This document shows positions 35,658 to 44,236 of a stretch of DNA of 64,000 nt, piece after piece. The notes beneath the pieces were generated by a model, which made no database searches, had not been told where the DNA came from, and was given only the letters and a program-made list of their open reading frames with translations. The position numbers were made by a program, and so were the translations under genes. How positions within the stretch are numbered: the stretch's first letter is position 1; every line of letters begins with the position of its first letter. Source of the DNA: Methylobacterium nodulans ORS 2060 (lineage in GTDB: Bacteria; Pseudomonadota; Alphaproteobacteria; Rhizobiales; Beijerinckiaceae); contig NC_011894.1 in the NCBI RefSeq assembly GCF_000022085.1, positions 1,762,501-1,826,500 on the forward strand, given 5' to 3'.

Positions 35658-36785
35658 ATGCTGCGGGTAACGACCATGCAGGTCGGGCCGGACAGGCCCA
35701 CTGCGACCGAGACCATGCTGGCCGATCTGCGGCTCGCGGCCGAGCGCGAGCTCGTGCCCCTCGTCCGGCGCATCGACGAGGAGGGGCTTTATCCCGAGGC
35801 GGCCCTGCGTGCCTTCGGGGCAGCCGGTGCCTACGCGGCGCATCTCCCGGCCGGCGGGCCGCACGGGGCCGCGGATCTGGGCGGCGCCATCCAGGCCGCC
35901 GCGGAGGCGGCCGAGCATTGCCTCTCCACCGCCTTCTGCATGGGATGCCAAGCGACGCTGGCCTGGATCATCGCCTGCTCGGACAACGCCACGCTCCGCG
36001 CCGGGCTCGGGCCGCAGGTGGCCTCCGGCGCCGTGCTCGGCGGTGCGGGCCTCGCGAACCCGATGAAGACCTATATGGGCCTGGAGCGCATCCGGCTCGA
36101 GGGCCTGCGCACGGCCGGCGGCTACCGGGTCAGCGGAACCCTGCCCTGGGTGGCCAATCTCGGGCCCGATCACGTCTTCGCCGCCGCTTTCGGCCGGCCG
36201 GAGGGGCGCTACGCCATGGCGGTCATGCGTTGCGGGGCCGAGGGCCTGCGGCTGACCGGGCCCGGCCGCTTCCTCGCGCTCGACGGCACGCGCAGCTTCG
36301 GCGTCGAATTCCGCGACGTCTTCGTTCCCGACGAGGATCTCCTGGCCGATCCGATCGAGGGCTATTTCAAGCGCATCCGCGCGGGCATCGTGCTGTTGCA
36401 GACCGGCATGGCGATCGGCCTCGTGCGCGCCTGCCTGCGCGTGATGCGCGAGGTCGCCCGCCCGCTCGCCGCCGCGAACCGTCACCTCGACGTGCAGCCC
36501 CGCGACGTCTCCGATCGGCTCGACGCGCTGGAGGAGGAGGTCGATCTGCTCGGCGCCGCGCCGTTCGAGACCGATCCGGCCCATTGGCGTCGCGTCCTCG
36601 AAGCGCGGCTCACCGCGAGCGAGCTTGCCCTCTGCGCCGCCCAGAACGCCCTGCTGCACAGCGGCGGCCAGGGCTTCGTGGCCGGCGCCGAGGCCCAGCG
36701 CCGCCTGCGCGAGGCCGCCTTCGTCGCCCTCCTCACCCCGGCCATCAAGCACCTCAAGCGGATGCTGGCCGAATTGCAGCATTGA
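35658..36785 (+). CDS. Acyl-CoA-dehydrogenase-fold flavoprotein upstream of cyanase
   Basis: A 375-residue protein with the ACAD plan: N-terminal helices (RRIDEEGLYPEAALRAFGAAG), the flavin-contacting FCMGCQATLAWIIACSDNA region, a beta domain (GYRVSGTLPWVANLGPDHVF) and a C-terminal helical bundle ending GGQGFVAGAEAQRRLREA. I cannot see the canonical catalytic Glu-Gly, so it may be an oxidase or monooxygenase of this fold rather than a fatty-acid enzyme. GGGGAGA lies before the ATG. It is read towards cynS, 128 bases away, which suggests a link to cyanate or nitrile-type metabolism that is untested. Confidence 0.82.
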   Translation: MLRVTTMQVGPDRPTATETMLADLRLAAERELVPLVRRIDEEGLYPEAALRAFGAAGAYAAHLPAGGPHGAADLGGAIQAAAEAAEHCLSTAFCMGCQATLAWIIACSDNATLRAGLGPQVASGAVLGGAGLANPMKTYMGLERIRLEGLRTAGGYRVSGTLPWVANLGPDHVFAAAFGRPEGRYAMAVMRCGAEGLRLTGPGRFLALDGTRSFGVEFRDVFVPDEDLLADPIEGYFKRIRAGIVLLQTGMAIGLVRACLRVMREVARPLAAANRHLDVQPRDVSDRLDALEEEVDLLGAAPFETDPAHWRRVLEARLTASELALCAAQNALLHSGGQGFVAGAEAQRRLREAAFVALLTPAIKHLKRMLAELQH

Positions 36786-36913
36786 TCCGACGCATGGCAG
36801 TCCATGCCGGATCCGGTCGGCGCCGTCCGTGCGCGGTGCGCCCGACCCCCGTCCGACGCCCGGGCCATCGCGGCCGCACGGCGCCCGACCTCCTGTCCGC
36901 AAGGGAGACTCCG

Positions 36914-37402
36914 ATGAAGCGTCAAGACCTCACCGAAAAACTGCTCGACATCAAGCGCGAGAAGGGCTGGACCTGGAAGTACATCCAGGAGCAGATCGGC
37001 GGCCTGTCGCCGATCCTCATCACTGCCGCCTGCCTCGGCCAGATGAAGCTGCCGAAGGCCCAGGCCCGGAAGGCCGCCGCCCTGTTCGGCCTGTCGGAGG
37101 CGGAGGAGCGGCTCCTCAACGAGGTGCCCTATCGCGGCTCGATCCCATCGATGCCGCCGACCGATCCGCTGATCTACCGCTTCTACGAGCTCGTCATGGT
37201 CTACGGCACCACCTGGAAGGAGCTGATCCAGGAGGAGTTCGGCGACGGCATCATGTCGGCGATCGACTTCAACATGGAGATGGAGCGCGAGCCCAACAAC
37301 AAGGGCGACCGGGTGAAGCTGTCGATGTCGGGCAAGTTCCTGCCCTACAAGTACTACGGCAATGAGGAGGGCGTGCCGGATTACGGCTTCAAGGAAGCCT
37401 GA
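36914..37402 (+). CDS. cynS: Cyanate hydratase (cyanase)
   Basis: A 162-residue enzyme that decomposes cyanate with bicarbonate to ammonia and carbon dioxide, detoxifying cyanate and yielding nitrogen. The catalytic residues Arg89, Glu92 and Ser115 lie in IYRFYELVMVYGTTWKEL and DGIMSAID with the same spacing as Arg96, Glu99 and Ser122 of E. coli. The N-terminal helix-turn-helix-like domain is intact. AAGGGAG lies seven bases before the ATG. There is no adjacent carbonic anhydrase (cynT), transporter or CynR. Its 3' end overlaps the convergent comF gene by 14 bases. Confidence 0.98.
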   Translation: MKRQDLTEKLLDIKREKGWTWKYIQEQIGGLSPILITAACLGQMKLPKAQARKAAALFGLSEAEERLLNEVPYRGSIPSMPPTDPLIYRFYELVMVYGTTWKELIQEEFGDGIMSAIDFNMEMEREPNNKGDRVKLSMSGKFLPYKYYGNEEGVPDYGFKEA

Positions 37403-38183
37403 GACTCTCCGGGCCGGCCTCCCCGACGAGGGGAAGCCCGTCATGGACCACGCAGGCGAAGGTCAGGACGTCGACCGCCGCCGCCCCGCCGCGCAGGAGC
37501 GCCCGGGCGGCGGCGTTCGCGGTGGCGCCCGTGGTCATCACGTCATCGACGAGGAGGACGCGCCGGCCCTGGAGCCGGGGCTTCGCCGCGGGCGGCACCC
37601 GGAAGGCGCCCTGCAGGTTCTCGGCCCGCCCGGCGCGGGTGAGGCCGACCTGCGGGCGTGTGCGCTTCACGCGCGCGAGAAGGCCCGGCTCGACCGGCAC
37701 CCCGCTTTCCCGCGCCGCATGGCGGGCGAGCAGCGCCGCCTGGTTGAAGCGGCGCCACCACAGGCGCCAGCGCCAGAGCGGCACCGGCACGACCACGTCG
37801 GCCTCCTTGAGGAGGCCGCTTCCCGCCCGCGCCATCATCCCGCCCAGCGCGGCGGCGAGGTCCAGCCGGTCCTCGTATTTGAGGCGATGCACGAGGCGCC
37901 GCGCCGCGTCGTCGTAGCGCACGGCCGCCCGCGCCCGGGCGAAGACCGGCGGATCGGCCATTGCTGCGGGCGAGAGCAGCCCCGGCACGCCGAGATCGAC
38001 CGCGAAGGGGGTGCCGAGCCGCTCGCAATAGGGCGGCTCGATGAAGCGCATCCCGCGCCAGCAGGCCGGGCAGAGGGCATGCGGCGTGCCCGTTGCCGCC
38101 CCGCAGGCAATGCAGCTCGGCGGGTAGATCAGCCCGACAAGGGCCTCGAGAGCCGACAGGACGGGGCGGTGGAAGGACGGCAT
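37389..38183 (-). CDS. ComF-family phosphoribosyltransferase-like protein
   Basis: A 264-residue protein with an N-terminal zinc-ribbon-like pair (CIACGAA, LCPACW) and a later Cys (PPYCERLG), then a phosphoribosyltransferase fold with the PRPP loop VLLVDDVMTTGATANAAARA and the upstream RFNQAALLARHAA segment. ComF helps natural DNA uptake and recombination in competent bacteria; most proteobacterial members are uncharacterised. The start MPSFHRP is chosen over an ATG 28 codons upstream, which adds only low-complexity sequence. It overlaps cynS tail to tail by 14 bases. Confidence 0.9.
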   Translation of the reverse strand: MPSFHRPVLSALEALVGLIYPPSCIACGAATGTPHALCPACWRGMRFIEPPYCERLGTPFAVDLGVPGLLSPAAMADPPVFARARAAVRYDDAARRLVHRLKYEDRLDLAAALGGMMARAGSGLLKEADVVVPVPLWRWRLWWRRFNQAALLARHAARESGVPVEPGLLARVKRTRPQVGLTRAGRAENLQGAFRVPPAAKPRLQGRRVLLVDDVMTTGATANAAARALLRGGAAAVDVLTFACVVHDGLPLVGEAGPESLRLP

Positions 38184-38396
38184 GGCCTCTGGCGCTCCGG
38201 GCGGCCTCCCGCCGCGACCGCCATCCTTCCCCAGCGGCACCCCGGCCGGCAAGGGTGCGCCGCACACGGAAGAAGCAAGGACCGGAGGCGCCCGAGCGCT
38301 TCCATCGGCGCCCCACAGCCTCTAAGCCCGCCGGCGGCCGCTTCCGGCGCAGACGCGCCATCGTCGCGGGCGGTCAGGAACGGGAGAGGCAGGGCG

Positions 38397-39026
38397 ATGA
38401 GCTTTCTCAGGCGCCAGATGATGATCGCGCGGCAGCGGATCCCCGCGCCCATCCGGCCTGCCTTCAAGATCCTGAAGATGCTGGCGGTCAGGGGCGCGAC
38501 CTCGCCGCAGATCCCCGCCCATCTGCTGGCGGATTGCCGGCTCCTCCCCTCGCGCAAGGATCTCGCCCGCTCGCTCGGGGGCGGCCGCATCGCGGAGATC
38601 GGGACCCAGCACGGCACCTTCGCCCGCTTCCTCCTGGACGAGGTCCGGCCGGAGCGCCTCCACGTCGTCGATCTCGACTTCAGTCACACGGACCGGTCGG
38701 TCCTGGAGGACGGCCGGGTGTGCGTGCACACCGGGTTCTCGGCGGAGATCCTGTCCTCCTTCGAGGACGACACCTTCGACTGGATCTACATCGACGCCGA
38801 CCATTCCTACGAGGGCGTGCGGGCCGACGCCGAGGCGGCCCGCACCAAGGTCAAGGTCGGCGGCCACCTCGTCTTCAACGACTTCGCCCATGCCGACCCG
38901 TTCCTCGGCGTCTACGGGGTGCATCGGGCCGCGACCGAGTTCCTGGTCCGGCACCAATGGCCGGTCCGGTTCATGTCCTACGATCCCAACGCCCTCTACG
39001 ACATCGCGATTCAGCGTCCGGCCTGA
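38397..39026 (+). CDS. Class I SAM-dependent methyltransferase (Methyltransf_24-like)
   Basis: A 209-residue protein. Residues about 1-45 are basic and helical; the SAM motif RIAEIGTQHGTFARFL follows, then VVDLDFSHTD with the acidic cofactor residue. FDWIYIDADHSYEGVRADAEA and GGHLVFNDFAHAD give the Asp pair seen in metal-assisted O-methyltransferases and glycan-linked enzymes. The substrate is not predictable. GGGAGAGGCAGGGCG precedes the ATG. It is divergent from comF and reads towards a second methyltransferase 48 bases downstream. Confidence 0.82.
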   Translation: MSFLRRQMMIARQRIPAPIRPAFKILKMLAVRGATSPQIPAHLLADCRLLPSRKDLARSLGGGRIAEIGTQHGTFARFLLDEVRPERLHVVDLDFSHTDRSVLEDGRVCVHTGFSAEILSSFEDDTFDWIYIDADHSYEGVRADAEAARTKVKVGGHLVFNDFAHADPFLGVYGVHRAATEFLVRHQWPVRFMSYDPNALYDIAIQRPA

Positions 39027-39074
39027 GGGCCGGGCCCTGGCGTGCCGTCTCTCGGCGCGCCATTTATGGGCGGC

Positions 39075-39953
39075 ATGTCGACACCGCCGCCTCTCTTCGA
39101 CGCCACCCTGATCCGCAAGCGCCTCGCCCGCGCGAAAGCGGCCGGATTCGCAGACTTCCTGGTCGCCCGCGCCTGCGAGGATCTGGGCGAGCGGCTCGGC
39201 ACGGTGCTGCGCACCTTCGAGCAGGCGCTCGATTGCGGCACGCCGACGCCGCAGGCCGCCGCGTGGCTGCGGGAGAGCGGCCGCGCGGGCGACCTCGTCC
39301 GCCTTGCGCCGCTGCCCGAGCCGGCGCAGCCCGGCATCGCGCTCGCCGTGGGCGATGCCGAAGCGCTGCCCTTCGGCGAGGGCCGCTTCGACCTCGCCCT
39401 CTCGCTGCTCGCGCTCCAGCACGCCAACGACCTGCCGGGCGCCCTGATCCAGATCCGCCGGGCGCTCAAGCCCGACGGGCTGTTCGTCGGCTGCCTGATG
39501 GGCGGGCGCTCCCTCGCCGAGTTGCGGCAGGTGCTGGCGGAGGCCGAGAGCGAGATGGAGGGCGGGGTCAGCCCCCGCGTGGCGCCCTTCGCGGAGGTGC
39601 GCGACCTCGGCGGCCTGCTCCAGCGCGCGGGCTTCGCCCTGCCGGTGACGGATGTCGAGACGGTGCCGGTGCGCTACGCCACGCCCTTCGGGCTGATGCG
39701 CGACCTGCGGGCGATGGGCCTCACCAACGCCCTGCGGGAGCGCCGCGGCAGCTTGCGCCGCGCCACCCTGATGCGGGCCGCCGCGCTCTATGCCGAGCGC
39801 TTCGCCGATGCGGACGGGCGGGTGCGCGCCACCTTCGAGCTGATCTGGCTCTCGGGCTGGGTGCCGCACGAGAGCCAGCAGAAGCCCCTCAGGCCCGGCA
39901 GCGCAAAGATGCGCCTCGCCGATGCGCTGGGCACCACCGAGCACAGGAGTTGA
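39075..39953 (+). CDS. Methyltransferase-fold protein of the BioC/NDUFAF5 type
   Basis: A 292-residue protein opening with FDATLIRKRLARAKAAG, the N-terminal helix of alphaproteobacterial relatives of NDUFAF5 (a complex I assembly hydroxylase) and BioC. The SAM motif I is shortened to LDCGTPTPQAAAWL and lacks the normal Gly-x-Gly-x-Gly, while VGDAEALPFGEGRFDLALSLLALQHAND is strong. The altered motif means cofactor binding may differ. It is followed after two bases by the DUF427 gene, so they are one operon. Confidence 0.82.
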   Translation: MSTPPPLFDATLIRKRLARAKAAGFADFLVARACEDLGERLGTVLRTFEQALDCGTPTPQAAAWLRESGRAGDLVRLAPLPEPAQPGIALAVGDAEALPFGEGRFDLALSLLALQHANDLPGALIQIRRALKPDGLFVGCLMGGRSLAELRQVLAEAESEMEGGVSPRVAPFAEVRDLGGLLQRAGFALPVTDVETVPVRYATPFGLMRDLRAMGLTNALRERRGSLRRATLMRAAALYAERFADADGRVRATFELIWLSGWVPHESQQKPLRPGSAKMRLADALGTTEHRS

Positions 39954-39955
39954 GC

Positions 39956-40321
39956 ATGAAGGAGCCCGGCCCCGACCACCCGATCGCCATCACGCCGAAT
40001 CCCCACCGCATCCGCGTGGTGCTGGGCGGCGTCATCGTCGCCGAGACCACCCGTGCGCTGACGCTCAAGGAGGCCGGCCTGTCGCCCGTGCAGTACATTC
40101 CGCGCGAGGACGCGGAATGGGACCTGTTCGAGAAGACGAACCACACCACCCACTGCCCCTATAAGGGCGATGCGAGCTACTACTCGCTCACCGCAGGCGG
40201 CGTGGAGCAGACGAACGCGGCGTGGAGCTACGAGACGCCGTTCCCGGCGGTGGCCGCTATCAAGGATTATCTCGCCTTCTACCCGAACAAGGTCGATGCG
40301 ATCGAGGAGTTCAAGGACTGA
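39956..40321 (+). CDS. DUF427 domain protein
   Basis: A 121-residue protein consisting of one DUF427 domain: RIRVVLGGVIVAETTRAL, PVQYIPREDAEWDLFEKT and the hallmark HCPYKGDASYYSL, with an Asp/Lys near AFYPNKVDAIEEF. The fold is a small beta-tent whose function is unknown; it often adjoins methyltransferases or glutathione-related genes. It starts two bases after the preceding stop (TGAGCATGA), which implies translational coupling. Confidence 0.9.
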   Translation: MKEPGPDHPIAITPNPHRIRVVLGGVIVAETTRALTLKEAGLSPVQYIPREDAEWDLFEKTNHTTHCPYKGDASYYSLTAGGVEQTNAAWSYETPFPAVAAIKDYLAFYPNKVDAIEEFKD

Positions 40322-40356
40322 GCAGACTTGGCAGGGGCCCGCCAGGGCGAGCCTGC

Positions 40357-40773
40357 TCAGGGCCCGAGCAGGTCCACGAGCGCCGGCAGCAGCGGCAGGT
40401 CGGCTGGGGGCATCGGATAGGTCGCGAGGTCGCGCGGGCGCACCCATTTCAGCGCCTGCCCCTCGCGCGCCTGCACCAGCCCCTCCCAGCGGCGGCAGAT
40501 GTAGAGCGGCATCAAGAGGTGGAAGCTCTCGTAGGCGTGGCTCGCGAAGGTGAGGGGGGCGAGGCAGGGCTCCTTCACGGCGATGCCGAGTTCCTCCGCG
40601 AGTTCGCGGATCAGCGTCTCCTCGGGCCGCTCGCCCGGCTCGATCTTGCCGCCCGGGAATTCCCACAGGCCCGCCAGCGCCTTGCCGGGCGGACGCTGCG
40701 CCAGCAGCACACGCCCGTCGGCATCCACGAGCGCGACGGCGACGACGAGGAGGAGCTTGAGCGGATCGGGCAT
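40357..40773 (-). CDS. mutT: 8-oxo-dGTP diphosphatase MutT
   Basis: A 138-residue Nudix hydrolase that removes oxidised dGTP from the nucleotide pool and so prevents A:T to C:G mutations. The Nudix box is GGKIEPGERPEETLIRELAE with EELGI; the preceding RPPGKALAGLWEFPGG is the MutT-specific loop. It is read after the argJ and SIMPL genes on the same strand, an order often seen in Rhizobiales (argJ near mutT). Convergent with the DUF427 gene. Confidence 0.93.
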   Translation of the reverse strand: MPDPLKLLLVVAVALVDADGRVLLAQRPPGKALAGLWEFPGGKIEPGERPEETLIRELAEELGIAVKEPCLAPLTFASHAYESFHLLMPLYICRRWEGLVQAREGQALKWVRPRDLATYPMPPADLPLLPALVDLLGP

Positions 40774-40847
40774 GGGCCGCGGTTAGCGCGGCGGCGCGGG
40801 TTTGGAAAGGGTGCGGGTCGCCCGTCCGGCGGGGCGGGCGACCGCGG

Positions 40848-41570
40848 TCACGGCGCGATCACCCAGGTGACCTCGACGGTGGCGCTCACCTCGACCGTTC
40901 CGGCCTCCACCGGCACGCTCGGCCCCCGCGCCTTCGCCGCGAAGGCCCGGCCGGCATAGACCGGAGGCTCGCTGCGGGCGGGCGACACGATGGTCTCGAT
41001 GCGGCCGAGGCGTAAGCCCGCCGCCTCCGCCAGGGTCTCCGCCTGCCGGATCGCATCCTTCACGGCGGCTTTGCGCACCTCGCTCTCGGCCTTGGCGGCG
41101 TCACGCAGCCCGAAGGTCACACCGCCGATCCGGTCGGCCCCGCCGTCGAGCGTGCGGCGCATCAGCTCGCCGAGGCGGCCGAGATCGGTCAGGCGGATCT
41201 GCACCGCATTGGTGGCCTGATACCCGTCCGGAACCTCCCGGACCGGCCCGTTCGGGTCGCGCACCGGGCGCGTCACCGGCCGCAGCGTCACCGCGGAGGT
41301 CGAGACCTCCGCGCCGAACTCCTTGGCGAAGGCGATGAGCTTGCGGGCGGCCTCGGAATTCTGGTCGAGGGCGGCGGCCGCGCTCGGGGCCCGCCGCTCC
41401 ACGGCGATCTCGACGGAGGCGTGGTCCGGCGGCACCTCGGCGCTGGCGCGGCCGATCACGCTGATCCGCCCGGGATCCTCGGCCGCCGCCGGGCCGGCGA
41501 GCAGCAGGGCGAGCCCCGCCGCAGCGAGAAGCCATGCGGCGGGGAGCCGTGCGGCGAAGCCCCGCCTCAC
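40848..41570 (-). CDS. SIMPL-domain (DUF541) periplasmic protein
   Basis: A 240-residue protein from a GTG start that overlaps the argJ stop as GTGA. A signal peptide ([20 protein letters not shown]) precedes the DUF541/SIMPL domain: [35 protein letters not shown] and [19 protein letters not shown]. Relatives (Brucella BP26, E. coli YggE) form large periplasmic ring or channel-like assemblies and affect oxidative stress tolerance; the exact role is unsettled. Translation is coupled to argJ. Confidence 0.9.
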   Translation of the reverse strand: MRRGFAARLPAAWLLAAAGLALLLAGPAAAEDPGRISVIGRASAEVPPDHASVEIAVERRAPSAAAALDQNSEAARKLIAFAKEFGAEVSTSAVTLRPVTRPVRDPNGPVREVPDGYQATNAVQIRLTDLGRLGELMRRTLDGGADRIGGVTFGLRDAAKAESEVRKAAVKDAIRQAETLAEAAGLRLGRIETIVSPARSEPPVYAGRAFAAKARGPSVPVEAGTVEVSATVEVTWVIAP

Positions 41571-42817
41571 GAGCGATAATCCCCGTTGATCTCGACATAG
41601 GCCTTGGTGAGGTCGCAGGTCCAGACCCGGGCCGTGCCGGCGCCGAGGCCGAGATCGACGCGGATCGTCACCTCCTGCTCGCGCATCACGGCGCTCGCGG
41701 CCGCCTCGTCGTAGGCCGGGTCGCGCGCACCCTCGACGGCGACCCGCACGTCGCCGAACCAGATGGCGAGGCGGTCGCGCTCGGCGGGCTCGCCGGCCTT
41801 TCCGACCGCCATCACCACGCGGCCCCAATTCGCGTCCTCGCCCGCCACCGCGGTCTTCACGAGCGGCGAATTGGCGATCGAGAAGGCGATGCGGCGCGCG
41901 GAGGCGTCGTCTGCCGCCCCTTCGACCTGCACGGTCACGAATTTGCGCGCGCCCTCGCCGTCGCGGGCAACGAGCTGGGCGAGCTCGATCAGGAGGTCGT
42001 CGAGGGCTGCCGCGAAGGCGGGCAGGCGCGGATCGTCCGCCGCGGTCACGGGCGGGTTCCCGGCCTGGCCCGTCGCGAATATGAGCAGCGTGTCGGAGGT
42101 CGAGGTGTCGCCGTCGACGGTCACGCAGTTGAAGCTGCGCTCCGCACCGGCGCGGAGGAGCTGCTGCAGCACCGGTGCCTCGATCGCCGCATCCGTGAAC
42201 ACGAAGGAGAGCATCGTGGCCATGTCGGGGGCGATCATGCCGGCCCCCTTGGCCATGCCGTTGATCGTCACCTCGGTCTCGCCGAGGCGCAGGCGGCGGG
42301 TGGCGAGCTTCGGGAAGGTGTCGGTGGTCATGATGGCCCGGGCGGCCTCGGCCCAGCGGTCTGGTTCGGGGCCGGCGCGGCCCGCGCAATCCGCGAGCAC
42401 GCCCCCGAACTTCGTCGCGTCGAGCGGCTCGCCGATCACGCCGGTCGAGGCGATGAAGACCTGGTCGGGGGTGCAGCCCGCCGCCGCCGCGGCGATCTCC
42501 GCCGTGAGCGCGACCGCCTGCCGGCCCTTCATCCCCGTGAAGGCGTTGGCGTTGCCGGAATTCACCACCACGGCTCGGGCCTCGCGGGCGCCCTCGCGGG
42601 CGCCGAGCTGCGCGCGGCACCAATCCACCGCCGCCGAGGGGCATTTCGAGCGGGTGAACACGCCCGCGGCTCGCGTGCCGGGATCGAGCAGCACGAAGAG
42701 GACGTCGGTGCGGTCCCTGTAGCGGATCCCCGCCTGGGCGGTGGCGAGGCGCACGCCGGCGATCGGCGGCAGATCGGGAAGCTGGGCCGGGGCGAGCGGC
42801 GAGACGGGATGGGACAT
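41567..42817 (-). CDS. argJ: Bifunctional ornithine acetyltransferase/N-acetylglutamate synthase
   Basis: A 416-residue arginine-synthesis enzyme that moves acetyl from N-acetylornithine to glutamate. It is made as a precursor that cleaves itself before a Thr in [20 protein letters not shown], the T in ATML starting the beta chain. [13 protein letters not shown] and [16 protein letters not shown] are further family motifs. GGAG sits six bases before the chosen ATG; upstream in-frame codons to 42889 are not supported. It is cotranscribed with the SIMPL gene and divergent from a LysR regulator. Confidence 0.96.
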   Translation of the reverse strand: MSHPVSPLAPAQLPDLPPIAGVRLATAQAGIRYRDRTDVLFVLLDPGTRAAGVFTRSKCPSAAVDWCRAQLGAREGAREARAVVVNSGNANAFTGMKGRQAVALTAEIAAAAAGCTPDQVFIASTGVIGEPLDATKFGGVLADCAGRAGPEPDRWAEAARAIMTTDTFPKLATRRLRLGETEVTINGMAKGAGMIAPDMATMLSFVFTDAAIEAPVLQQLLRAGAERSFNCVTVDGDTSTSDTLLIFATGQAGNPPVTAADDPRLPAFAAALDDLLIELAQLVARDGEGARKFVTVQVEGAADDASARRIAFSIANSPLVKTAVAGEDANWGRVVMAVGKAGEPAERDRLAIWFGDVRVAVEGARDPAYDEAAASAVMREQEVTIRVDLGLGAGTARVWTCDLTKAYVEINGDYRS

Positions 42818-42991
42818 GCGGAACTCCGGCATTCCGCCGACCCCTGGGCCGGCGTGGCGGTGTTGCCCCGGCGGGCGCTGCTTCGTCAACCGGCTGCGGC
42901 TGGTCAGAGGCAGGCCTCGCCGGAACAGGGGCCGACACTGGAAAGGTGATTCCCATCACTGAGATGACGATAGTCTCGTGACCGGAAAATT

Positions 42992-43022
42992 CTCATCTAG
43001 AGTTGAAAAAACTCACCTAGAG
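42992..43022 (+). promoter_or_regulatory. Paired direct repeat CTCAYCTAGAG upstream of the LysR gene
   Basis: CTCATCTAGAG (42992-43002) and CTCACCTAGAG (43012-43022) are identical but for one base and are spaced exactly 20 bp apart, two turns of the helix. They lie in a locally AT-rich part of the 257-base region between argJ and the LysR gene, 53 bases before its start. Placement suggests an operator bound by a dimer or tetramer on one face, perhaps the LysR protein itself. Confidence 0.5.
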
Positions 43023-43074
43023 AGGCAATCTTTGGTCCGCGTGACGTTGCGTCCGATTCCTCCCGGAGGTCCGC

Positions 43075-44040
43075 TTGGCCCACCCGCAAGTGCTGCGAGA
43101 CATGGCTCTGTTCGTCGAGGTGGCGAAGCGCAAGAGCTTCAGCCAGGCCGCCGCCGCGCTGGACGTGCCGATCTCCTCGCTGTCGCGCCGGATTACCCAG
43201 TTCGAGGCCTCGATCGGCCTGCGCCTTCTGGACCGCACCACCCGGAAGCTGGTGCTGACGCCTTACGGCGAGGCTTATTACGAGCAGGCGATTCGGCTCG
43301 TCGAGGAGGCACAGCGCTGCTTCGACGATCTGGTGGCGCAGGCGCGCGGCCCGAGCGGCCTGCTGCGGATCAGTGCGCCGCCGGAAGCCTGGGCTCTGCG
43401 GCACCTGCCGGATGTGATCGCGGCCTTCCTGCGGACACATGAGCACGTGCGCATCCATGTGGACCTGCGGATGCCGGGATCCGACCTCATGTCGGAGGGA
43501 TGCGACCTCGCCATCGTGATGGAGGAGCCGCGGGAGACCGCGGTGATCGCGCGGCCGATCGGGCAGCTCAGCACCGGTCTGTTCGCTGCGCCGTCCTACC
43601 TCGCCCGGGCCGGCGCGCCGCGGCACCCGGACGACCTCGCGCATCAGCAGCACACGCTTCTCGTGGCGGCGAGCGGTTCGACCCCGCTCGTGCTGGCGCG
43701 GGCCGGCGAAAGCGTCACGGTGACAGCCGGCGGTGCCGTGTCCTGCAACAGCCTTCCGCTCGCCCAGCGCTTCGCGGCGGCGGGGCACGGCCTCGTGCTG
43801 CTGCCCGAGATCGATGCGGCCGCGGAGATGCCGGCCCTGCAGCGGGTGCTGCCGGACTGGAGCGGGCCGCCCGTCCCGGTCGCGATCGTCACGACCTCGC
43901 GCCTGATCCCGGCCAGGGCGCGCGCCTTCATCGATGTCGGCGGTCGCCATCTGGCGGCGCTGCTGTCGCTGCGCGGGTCCGACGGCGCCGAGGGCGAGGA
44001 GGCGGCGGACCTCTCGCCGCTCTACGCGTGGCAGGCCTGA
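43075..44040 (+). CDS. LysR-family transcriptional regulator
   Basis: A 321-residue regulator from a TTG start preceded by CGGAGGT four bases upstream. The winged-helix domain spans residues 1-65: FVEVAKRKSFSQAAAALDVPISSLSRRITQFE. The effector domain is of the AaeR/DsdC-like group 2 (GLLRISAPPEAWALRHLPDV, DLAIVMEE, GHGLVLLPE). The target is unknown; argJ is the divergent neighbour. The stop TGA is the first triplet of repeat D2, so the C-terminal end (LYAWQA) may be repeat-determined. Confidence 0.9.
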   Translation: MAHPQVLRDMALFVEVAKRKSFSQAAAALDVPISSLSRRITQFEASIGLRLLDRTTRKLVLTPYGEAYYEQAIRLVEEAQRCFDDLVAQARGPSGLLRISAPPEAWALRHLPDVIAAFLRTHEHVRIHVDLRMPGSDLMSEGCDLAIVMEEPRETAVIARPIGQLSTGLFAAPSYLARAGAPRHPDDLAHQQHTLLVAASGSTPLVLARAGESVTVTAGGAVSCNSLPLAQRFAAAGHGLVLLPEIDAAAEMPALQRVLPDWSGPPVPVAIVTTSRLIPARARAFIDVGGRHLAALLSLRGSDGAEGEEAADLSPLYAWQA

Positions 44041-44128
44041 TCCGGTTTCGGGAGGCTCGGTTCGGAGACCGATCACCGAGGCCTCGCAGCGCGGAGCAGA
44101 GTTCCGCGCGGGCTTGAGCGGAGCCGCC
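44038..44128. repeat. Family D repeat, copy D2, supplying the LysR stop
   Basis: Begins TGATCCGGTTTCGG, where TGA is the LysR-gene stop. It contains a hairpin GCGCGGA/TCCGCGC (near 44090-44110), then CTTGAGCGGAGCCG. The last 50 bases align with D1 (5343-5393) with few changes. The long 31-bp arms of D1 are only partly kept here. Confidence 0.72.
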
Positions 44129-44236
44129 ACCTGCATGGCCAAGCCATCCTGTATGGCGACGCCATCCATCGGATGTCGGATGAGACTTCTGCCGCCGCCG
44201 CGCCTCTGCTAGCTCCCGTGACGGGGAGCGGACGGG

